From: Chrysochromulina parva
Taxonomy: Eukaryota; Haptophyta; Prymnesiales; Chrysochromulinaceae
DNA length: 13,830 nt
Assembly: GCA_002887195.1 (NCBI GenBank)
Contig: PJAB01001537.1
Coordinates: 1 to 13,830 of the forward strand
Direction of reading: 5' to 3'
Shown: in pieces, positions 8,880 through 13,830 of the stretch
Numbering within the stretch: the stretch's first letter is position 1
Layout: the number at the start of each line of letters is the position of its first letter
Notes under the pieces: generated by a model
What the model was told of the DNA's origin: nothing
Databases searched by the model: none
The model's input: the letters and a program-made list of their open reading frames with translations, nothing else
Translations under genes and position numbers: made by a program

Positions 8880-9142
8880 GCGAGTGGGAAAGACCGACCT
8901 CACTAGCGAAATTGAGTAGCTCGAGCGAGCGAGTACTCAGTACTTGTGTTGACCGAGGGGTGCGGAGCCGTCCTTTGAGAAGGTGGTGTGGTGAGTGAGC
9001 TCGTGGGGCCGTCGATTACAGACGGACGAAGGTCCCGCACGGGTCCCTCGGTCGGAATTCCCACAGCTCTCCGCGCGCGCGCGCCTTTCCTTCTGCCGCC
9101 GCCGCCGGCGCCGCGCGCGTCGTCGATCCCTTTGCCCTCGCC

Positions 9143-10780
9143 ATGGTAAAGGTGAACGTCAAGTGGGGCAAGGAGAAGTTCCCCGACGTGGAGATCGATG
9201 TGACCGCGCCCGTTGAGCTCCTCAAAGCGCAGCTCTTTGCGCTCACGTCAGTGCCCGTCGATCGGCAGAAGATCATGGGCGTCAAGGGCGGCACGCTCAA
9301 GGACGACGCAGACCTTTCCACGCTCGGCATCAAGGAAGGAATGACCCTGATGCTAATGGGCTCGGCGGAGGCGGTGCCCGAGGCGCCGCCTGTCGCGACC
9401 GTCTTCGCTGAGGACATGCCCGCAATCGAGGTGGCCGCGATGGGGACGGACAACCCCGGCGGGCTCTCCAACCTGGGCAACACGTGCTACCTCAACTCGA
9501 CGCTGCAGTGCATGAAGGCGATCCCCGAGTTTAGCTCGTCGCTCAAGCTCTACAATGGCGCTGGCGTTCCCGCCGAGGACTCCTTCGTGATGGCGATGCG
9601 CGCCATCATCTCTGAGCTCGAGCGCTCCAATGCGGCGCGAGAGGTGCAGCCCCTTGGCTTCGTGCGAACGTTCCACGACGCCTTCCCGATGTTTGCGCAG
9701 CGGACGCCTGATGGCCATCCAATGCAGCAGGATGCGGAGGAGTGCTGGTCCACCATCGTGAACGCGCTCTCGCAGCGCATGCAACTCGCAGTGGATGGCA
9801 CCAACCCTCGCATTGCCCCAACTGCCACCGTGCCGGTGCTGCCGCGCATGACCGCGCTCAAGCGCAATCTGGGCGACATGCTCTTCGGGATCGAGCTCGA
9901 GTCGAGCTACAAGTGCCTCGAGGGCGACGAGGCGTACACGAAGCGCGAGGGTGAACGCTCGATCAAGTGCCACATCTCGGAGAAGACGGCGCATCTCTAC
10001 ACTGCGCTCGACGTCAACCTCGACGAGACGCTCGAGAAACGCTCGGAGGTGCTCGGCCGCGACGCGGCGTACTCGAGGCGCTCACGTCTCGCGCGGCTGC
10101 CGCCCATCTTCGCTGTCCAGTTTGTGCGCTTCGCCTTCCGCAAAGACACGAACAAACGTGCGAAGATCCTACGCACCGTCTCGTTCCCTCCCATGCTCGA
10201 TGTGCGCAACCTGTGCACGGCGCAGCTGCAGGCGAGCATCGCCGCGCACTGCACGCTGCTCGAGCAGGAGCGCGATGCCAAGGCGGGCATCGCCAAGGCG
10301 CCCGCCGCCGCCACTGCCGGTGCGGACGGCGATGCGCCGATGCCTATCGCGCCGCCCCCTGCACCGCCGGCTGGCGCGGCGCCAGCGTCGGCTGGCGCGG
10401 GCAGCAGCGGCGAGCCGATGATCATTGAGCCGCTTGAGCCTCCCAAGAGCAAAGATGAGCTGTCCAAGCTCGCCACCGACGCCGAAGGCGCCGAGTGCCA
10501 TGACAACAAGACGGGTCGGTATGAGCTCTTCGCGATTATCACACACCAAGGGCGCACGGCGGAGGGGGGTCACTACGTGGCGTGGATCAAAAAGAGCGCA
10601 AAGAAGTGGCTCGTCTTTGACGACGAGACGGTAGCCGAGGTGGACGCCGAGCGCATCAAGGAGCTCTACGGCGGCGGCGACTGGCACATGGCGTACATGT
10701 GTCTGTACCGCAAGATGGACACCCTCACACTCGATGAGGAGCCAAAGGAGAAGCTCGAGCTCAAGCCGATTGTACGCTGA
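9143..10780 (+). CDS. USP14: Proteasome-associated ubiquitin carboxyl-terminal hydrolase USP14/Ubp6
   Basis: This 545-residue protein should trim ubiquitin chains from substrates docked on the 26S proteasome. Residues 1-75 form an N-terminal ubiquitin-like domain, which in the family binds the base subunit Rpn1. The USP fold begins with GLSNLGNTCYLNSTLQ, placing the catalytic Cys at 115 (Cys114 in the human enzyme). The His box GGHYVAW gives H477, and VFDDE gives D493; this 16-residue spacing matches the human triad. The QQDAEECW motif and the terminal GGGDWHMAYMCLYRK are diagnostic of USP14 rather than other USPs. The protein is longer than the roughly 495-500 residues of human and yeast forms because of an Ala/Pro-rich segment at about 383-433, just before the His box. 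The ATG is in CCATGG context and directly precedes the ubiquitin-like fold. Activity is likely regulated by proteasome binding, as in the family. It lies 646 bases downstream of the U-box gene. Confidence 0.96.
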   Translation: MVKVNVKWGKEKFPDVEIDVTAPVELLKAQLFALTSVPVDRQKIMGVKGGTLKDDADLSTLGIKEGMTLMLMGSAEAVPEAPPVATVFAEDMPAIEVAAMGTDNPGGLSNLGNTCYLNSTLQCMKAIPEFSSSLKLYNGAGVPAEDSFVMAMRAIISELERSNAAREVQPLGFVRTFHDAFPMFAQRTPDGHPMQQDAEECWSTIVNALSQRMQLAVDGTNPRIAPTATVPVLPRMTALKRNLGDMLFGIELESSYKCLEGDEAYTKREGERSIKCHISEKTAHLYTALDVNLDETLEKRSEVLGRDAAYSRRSRLARLPPIFAVQFVRFAFRKDTNKRAKILRTVSFPPMLDVRNLCTAQLQASIAAHCTLLEQERDAKAGIAKAPAAATAGADGDAPMPIAPPPAPPAGAAPASAGAGSSGEPMIIEPLEPPKSKDELSKLATDAEGAECHDNKTGRYELFAIITHQGRTAEGGHYVAWIKKSAKKWLVFDDETVAEVDAERIKELYGGGDWHMAYMCLYRKMDTLTLDEEPKEKLELKPIVR

Positions 10781-10786
10781 GTGAAT

Positions 10787-10856
10787 CACTGAGAGACTCC
10801 TGAGTGATTCACTGAAAGACTGCTGAGTGACCCACTGAGAGTGACCCACTGAGAGC
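10787..10856 (+). repeat. Short imperfect tandem repeats (CACTGA family)
   Basis: Directly after the USP14 stop are two 23-bp units (10787-10809, 10810-10832), both built as CACTGA-AGAC-TGAGTGA with few differences, then a truncated 14-bp unit (10833-10846) and a partial one from 10847. It probably lies in the 3' UTR. It looks like slippage or unequal exchange. Confidence 0.85.
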
Positions 10857-10943
10857 TCTGACGATGCTGCTCACGCCCTCATGGTCTCGCAGAAGGAGAA
10901 GGGCTTCTCGATGGAAGGCGCGGCCAAAAAGTCGGCCAACTAG
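10845..10943 (+). pseudogene. Coding-like fragment, possible 3' end of a lost gene
   Basis: An open frame from 10845 to a TAG at 10941-10943 includes an ATG at 10881 and would end ...SQKEKGFSMEGAAKKSAN. The composition (Lys/Glu-rich, GC at third positions) looks like true coding sequence, unlike its surroundings. There is no start, domain or upstream extension beyond the stop at 10842. It could be a gene-end remnant, a tiny peptide gene or chance. I recognise no family. Confidence 0.25.
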
Positions 10944-10969
10944 ATCCATCGAGAAGCCCTTCTCCTTTT
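10891..10969. repeat. Perfect 23-bp inverted repeat (hairpin)
   Basis: Positions 10893-10915 are the exact reverse complement of 10945-10967; a G-U and an A-U pair can extend the RNA stem to 10891/10969. The loop is 29 bases. A 15-bp direct repeat, ggccaactagatcca, occurs inside the loop/arm border (10934-10948) and right after the right arm (10971-10985). The right half is thus an inverted copy of the left followed by a direct copy, as expected from template switching. As RNA it would form a long perfect duplex. Confidence 0.9.
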
Positions 10970-11292
10970 TGGCCAACTAGATCCAGGGAGACGTCGGGAG
11001 ACCGGCGAGAGAGACAGAGAGTGCACTCAGCCGCGAATGAGCGCCTCGACGTGAGAGCATCCTCGACTGAGCGAGCGAGGGACGAGAGGCGCAGCCTTTC
11101 CCACAGGGCTCACCATGGGGCCTCTTGCGGCTCGGGGACACGCGAGGGACGGCGGCAATCGGGGCCTCGCGCCAGGGTGCTTACGAGAGCAGAGGTCGCG
11201 CAGCGAGCCCTCAGCGGAGAGGAGGGAGGATGGCTTGAGAGCGAGAATGCAGCTATCAACACGGCACACATATGCGCAACAGCCGAACTACT

Positions 11293-11312
11293 ACACGTGA
11301 AAACACGTGAAA
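11293..11312 (+). repeat. 10-bp tandem duplication
   Basis: ACACGTGAAA occurs twice in direct tandem (11293-11302, 11303-11312), so two CACGTG E-box-like cores sit 10 bases apart, about one helical turn, roughly 165 bases before the Dus3 ATG. This could be a paired regulatory site. Confidence 0.6.
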
Positions 11313-11406
11313 TGCGTAAAGAGCCTTTAAGTGTCTGAGTCGACGTTGCTTCCACGCACGCCCATCTGTGCAACACGCTAGTCAAGTAAATGAAACACGC
11401 GGATAG

Positions 11407-11434
11407 GCCGAGTGTTCACAGCCGAGTGTTCACA
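11407..11434 (+). repeat. 14-bp perfect tandem duplication
   Basis: gccgagtgttcaca is repeated exactly, back to back, ending 40 bases before the Dus3 ATG at 11475. It lies in the 5' UTR or core promoter. Possible recent slippage, or a duplicated control site. Confidence 0.8.
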
Positions 11435-11474
11435 CGTTCCATCTCTCCACGCACTCTACTCAACAGTCCTCCAC

Positions 11475-12872
11475 ATGAAGGGCGTTCTCACTTCCGATTC
11501 GCTCGCCGCGCACCTCAAGGGGAAAATGATCTTGGCGCCACTCACTCGAGGCGGCAATCTGCCGTTTCGCAGGCTCTGTGCAGACTTTGGCATGGAAGTC
11601 TCCATGGGCGAGATGATCTTCGCTCGGATGCTGCTCAAGGGCGACCGCACGGAGCAGGCGCGGCTCCGACGGGCGGCCAACGAGAAGCTCTATTGCGTCC
11701 AAATTGCGACCAATGACATCGAGGAGGGTGTTAGCGCGGCCAAGCTCGCTGCCGACGCCGGTGCCGACTGGATCGACCTCAATTGCGGCTGCCCCATCTA
11801 TGAGGCCACCCGGCGCAATCTCGGGTCATCATTGCTCCGACACCCGGATAAGCTTGCGAGGCTCGTCCGCGGCATTACTGCGGGTTCGCCGCTGCCGCTT
11901 TCGGTCAAGGTGCGAATCGCGGCTGAGGGTGGCGAAATCAACGTGCGAGAGGTCGTCAGCCAGCTGCGCGACGCGGGCGCGGCGGCGGTGACCATCCACG
12001 GCAGAACGGCCACCGATCGCTATTCCAAGGCGGCGGATTGGAAGGTGATCGCGCAGGTGGTGGAGGACGGCGTGCTGTCGGCGCACGAAGCTATGAGGCC
12101 CGTGGTCCCCGTCCTCGGCAACGGCGACATCCTCACCTACTACGAGGCGCGCGAGCGCATCGAGCTCTCCGGCGTGCACGGCGTCATGGTCGGACGAGGC
12201 GCGCTCACCAAACCGTGGATCTTTCAGGAGTTTGCAGAGAGCCGAGCGTGGGAGCCAACGGCCGCAGAGCGCATCGGCGTGTACCGGCGCCTCGCGTGCT
12301 ACATGAAAGAGCACTTCGGCGACGATGCGCGCGGCCGCAAGATGGCTTGGTATTTTCTCCCCTGGCACTTTGACTTCCTGTGCCGCTACCGTGCGCTGCC
12401 GGAGAGTGCTTTTGGCGAGCAGTCGAGGCGGCAGCCGCTCATGCAGACGCGCTTCGAGGAGCTCCCGGACGAAGCGCCCCCCCTCGAGCGGCTCCTCTAC
12501 GCCCGCGGCCCCGAGCAGCATGAATGGATCGCAAGCACATTGTGGGAGGCCGACTCGGATGCTGCGGCCGTGTCGAAGCTGACTGAACTCGCCGAGTCCT
12601 CTGAGTGGCGGGCGGCGGGCGCGCACGATGCCAACGCCGGCCTGTCCGGCTCCGCGCGCTCGATTGGCACCGCCGCGCCTGACGAGACTGAGGAGCTCGC
12701 CAACATCCCGAGTGATGACGCTGCAGGCGGCGAGGGCAGCAAGAAGCAGCGGCGGCGGCGGCCTGAGAAACCCCTACGTAGTGAGGAGGAGATTGTAGCG
12801 CTACGCGCCGTGCGCGCGGCCAAGCGCGAGGCCACAGGCGCGCCGCCGCACGTCGAAGGCACGCGCCGTTGA
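11475..12872 (+). CDS. DUS3: Dus3-like tRNA dihydrouridine synthase, compact form
   Basis: This 465-residue enzyme should reduce a uridine to dihydrouridine in tRNA, using FMN and NADPH; Dus3 enzymes act on U47 in the variable loop. The FMN-binding TIM barrel starts at once with MILAPLTRGGNLPFRR, the Dus3 form of the barrel entry. DLNCGCP gives the catalytic Cys at 106. SVKVRI (K145), TIHGRT (H175), GNGDI and GVMVGRGAL are the expected substrate- and FMN-binding motifs. FLPWHFDFLCRY in the C-terminal helical domain is characteristic of Dus3. The N-terminal CCCH zinc fingers of yeast and human Dus3 are missing, and I found none upstream. After residue about 380 the chain is Ala/Glu-rich and then strongly basic (KKQRRRRPEK), possibly a replacement RNA-binding or nuclear-targeting tail. 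The ATG at 11475 is the first in frame after upstream noncoding sequence. Confidence 0.93.
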   Translation: MKGVLTSDSLAAHLKGKMILAPLTRGGNLPFRRLCADFGMEVSMGEMIFARMLLKGDRTEQARLRRAANEKLYCVQIATNDIEEGVSAAKLAADAGADWIDLNCGCPIYEATRRNLGSSLLRHPDKLARLVRGITAGSPLPLSVKVRIAAEGGEINVREVVSQLRDAGAAAVTIHGRTATDRYSKAADWKVIAQVVEDGVLSAHEAMRPVVPVLGNGDILTYYEARERIELSGVHGVMVGRGALTKPWIFQEFAESRAWEPTAAERIGVYRRLACYMKEHFGDDARGRKMAWYFLPWHFDFLCRYRALPESAFGEQSRRQPLMQTRFEELPDEAPPLERLLYARGPEQHEWIASTLWEADSDAAAVSKLTELAESSEWRAAGAHDANAGLSGSARSIGTAAPDETEELANIPSDDAAGGEGSKKQRRRRPEKPLRSEEEIVALRAVRAAKREATGAPPHVEGTRR

Positions 12873-12915
12873 GGCACGGTCGGGTGGAATTCCATTTCCT
12901 GCGGGGTTCCAGCGT

Positions 12916-12956
12916 GGGGTACGGGTTCCATGTGGCAGCGCGGGGTACGGGTTCCA
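12916..12956 (+). repeat. 15-bp direct repeat, 26-bp period
   Basis: ggggtacgggttcca occurs at 12916-12930 and 12942-12956, and a partial GGGGTTCCA precedes it at 12903. It lies about 45 bases after the Dus3 stop, in the probable 3' UTR. Confidence 0.8.
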
Positions 12957-13140
12957 GCGCGGGCTTCTCCTGCGTTGGTCCGGCGCGCGCCCGAGCGTGC
13001 CCCTATCGGTAGACGGTGCACTTGCTGTGTCTTTCTGCTCTGGGTGAGCGGTTAGCACGTCGACGAGTCACTACAAAGTCAGACTCAGAGAAGAGATATT
13101 ACAAATTTCATATTAATGACTCGACTACAGGTACCAACGC

Positions 13141-13161
13141 CAAGCATGCCCCTCATGCTTG
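13141..13161. other. 8-bp perfect hairpin in 3' region
   Basis: CAAGCATG (13141-13148) and CATGCTTG (13154-13161) are perfect inverted copies with a 5-base loop. The element begins 57 bases downstream of the stop of the minus-strand ShKT-like gene, so it may shape that mRNA's 3' end. Confidence 0.6.
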
Positions 13162-13217
13162 ATCCAAACGGCACAACTACCGACTCTTCAGAAAACCACA
13201 TGTCGCTTCCACACACG

Positions 13218-13830
13218 TTATGCACCAGGCACGAGCGAATTTGGTCGCTTCTTCCATAACACATTCGGGTTTCGCTCTGCCAACGCTGGCTGCGGTGGCG
13301 TCGTCCCAACCGGTACCGGTAAGGGCTTGGCAGCCGTCGCCGGTGCGGGCTTGGCAGCCGCTGCCGGTGCAGGTTTGGCAGCCGCCGCCGGTGCAGGTTT
13401 AGCTGCCGCTGCCGGTGCAGGCCTCGCGGCCGCTGCCGGTGCAGGTTTGGCAGTCGTTGCCGGTGCAGCGTCTGACTTCTGGCACGCGAGGAGGCACTGT
13501 GCGCGCATGTAGGTCGGATTGGCCTGGCATTCACCTGCCGCCGCCCACTCGGCGCAAGCCTGGACTGGCCGAGGCCCACTGGGCGCTAACGCTGAGCACG
13601 CGAGGAGGCACTGTGTACGCATGTAGTCCGGATTGGCCTGGCATTCACCTGCCGCCGCCCACTCGGCGCAAGCCTGGACTGGCCGAGGCCCACTGGGCGC
13701 TGACGCCGCGGCGGGTGTAGGTTTGGCAGCCGCTGCCGGTGCAGGCCTCGCGGCCGCCGCCGGTGCGGCCAAGTCGAGTGCTTTGTCACCCTCAGGCTCC
13801 AGGGCACTTGGTCGCTTCTTAAATAGCACA
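13218..13830 (-). CDS. Ala/Pro-rich protein with two four-cysteine ShKT-like repeats (partial, start beyond window)
   Basis: The frame is open to the right edge, so the N-terminus and true length are unknown; 203 residues are visible and the stop is at 13218-13220. Counting from the edge, residues 54-78 and 92-116 carry C-x8-C-x10-C-x3-C with CAEWAAAGEC, NP and YM, the core pattern of ShKT domains, which occur in secreted proteins and in algal prolyl hydroxylases. The first and last of the usual six cysteines are absent in both copies. The modules are separated from the ends by KPAPAAAA-type repeats (about 21-46 and 124-172). The end VLWKKRPNSLVPGA echoes VLFKKRPSALEPEG at the visible start, so the chain seems built of larger repeated modules. 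A secreted, cell-surface or wall role is plausible from composition but no signal peptide is visible. I find no evidence of toxin activity. Confidence 0.72.
   Translation of the reverse strand, partial: VLFKKRPSALEPEGDKALDLAAPAAAARPAPAAAAKPTPAAASAPSGPRPVQACAEWAAAGECQANPDYMRTQCLLACSALAPSGPRPVQACAEWAAAGECQANPTYMRAQCLLACQKSDAAPATTAKPAPAAAARPAPAAAAKPAPAAAAKPAPAAAAKPAPATAAKPLPVPVGTTPPQPALAERNPNVLWKKRPNSLVPGA
13309..13475 (-). repeat. 24-bp tandem array coding for KPAPAAAA
   Basis: About six 24-bp units, nearly identical, encode Ala-Pro-Lys/Arg octapeptides. Similar units recur at about 13692-13769 on the other side of the ShKT-like modules. Frame-preserving unit length suggests expansion inside the gene. 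Confidence 0.85.
13482..13701 (-). repeat. 114-bp tandem duplication carrying the ShKT-like module
   Basis: Positions 13482-13587 and 13596-13701 match except for four bases, a period of 114 bp or 38 codons. The differences give Arg codon CGC/CGT (silent), Ala/Thr, and Thr/Asp (two bases). The copy is recent and frame-preserving. Confidence 0.92.

Larger units (their letters stand above)
8497..9142. other. Noncoding interval between U-box and USP14 genes
   Basis: This holds the U-box gene's 3' end and the USP14 promoter and 5' UTR. Content: a C-run tract (8765-8797), three adjacent hairpins (8820-8879), and a CG-repeat leader (about 9072-9119) in which CGCGCGCG blocks can pair with each other 24-71 bases before the ATG. 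Short frames here have no family resemblance. Confidence 0.55.
10781..11474. other. Noncoding interval between USP14 and Dus3 genes
   Basis: The interval contains the CACTGA tandem repeats, the 23-bp inverted repeat with its coding-like left arm, and two tandem duplications closer to the Dus3 start. G-runs are scattered at 11106-11164. No zinc-finger coding exon for the downstream enzyme could be found in any plus-strand frame. Confidence 0.5.
12873..13217. other. Noncoding interval between convergent Dus3 and ShKT-like genes
   Basis: This should contain both 3' ends. It holds a GGGGTACGGGTTCCA repeat pair, a locally AT-rich stretch (about 13090-13116) containing TTTGTAAT on the minus strand that could act in polyadenylation of the minus-strand gene, and an 8-bp hairpin at 13141-13161. 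No gene was recognised. Confidence 0.5.

Noticed and set aside
9353..9994. 213-residue minus-strand open frame
   Set aside because: Antisense shadow of USP14, His/Arg-rich, with no family resemblance; the plus frame has full catalytic motifs.
11829..12626. 265-residue minus-strand open frame
   Set aside because: Antisense shadow of the Dus3 barrel, which has clear motifs on the plus strand.
13309..13475. 24-bp tandem array as a CRISPR array
   Set aside because: There are no unique spacers between units, and the array is in-frame coding sequence for Ala-Pro-Lys repeats.
13482..13701. ShKT-like modules as a functional animal-type toxin
   Set aside because: Two cysteines are missing, the modules are embedded in a long Ala/Pro repeat chain, and ShKT domains are common in non-toxin algal proteins.

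Overview
The window looks like a GC-rich stretch of a unicellular eukaryotic nuclear genome. All recognisable products are eukaryotic: an R2R3 Myb factor, a U-box protein, a proteasomal deubiquitinase of the USP14/Ubp6 type and a Dus3-type tRNA dihydrouridine synthase. Genes are separated by 350-1000 base intergenic regions and start at ATG codons in Kozak-like context. One GT-AG intron is clearly required. A haptophyte or related marine alga is my best guess: genes are nearly intronless and GC-rich, one protein carries a beta-alpha-beta 'AGVD' module of a kind I associate with haptophyte and dinoflagellate proteins, and another has ShKT-like modules in Ala/Pro repeats. The assignment is inference, not proof.

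Layout, left to right. 1-302: no supported gene. 303-1799 (minus): EF-hand protein of unknown function. 1800-2390: divergent promoter region with short direct repeats and a G-quadruplex-capable tract. 2391-3662 (plus): R2R3 Myb transcription factor. 3663-4612: noncoding. 4613-8496 (plus): 1259-residue U-box protein assembled across a 104-nt intron (5136-5239). 8497-9142: noncoding, with a very G-rich tract on the minus strand and a cluster of hairpins. 9143-10780 (plus): USP14/Ubp6. 10781-11474: noncoding, with short tandem repeats and a perfect 23-bp inverted repeat that contains a coding-like remnant. 11475-12872 (plus): compact Dus3-like enzyme. 12873-13217: noncoding. 13218-13830 (minus, runs off the right edge): Ala/Pro-rich protein with two four-cysteine ShKT-like repeats.

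The genes do not form an operon. The only functional proximity is a probable ubiquitin ligase (U-box) followed head-to-tail by a proteasome-linked deubiquitinase, which may be chance. The most unusual items are the U-box protein architecture (EF-hand-like N-terminus, KGLPP repeats, U-box and SEA-like module in one chain), the inverted-repeat element after USP14, the Dus3 without zinc fingers, and the ShKT-like repeats that have lost exactly one disulfide's two cysteines.
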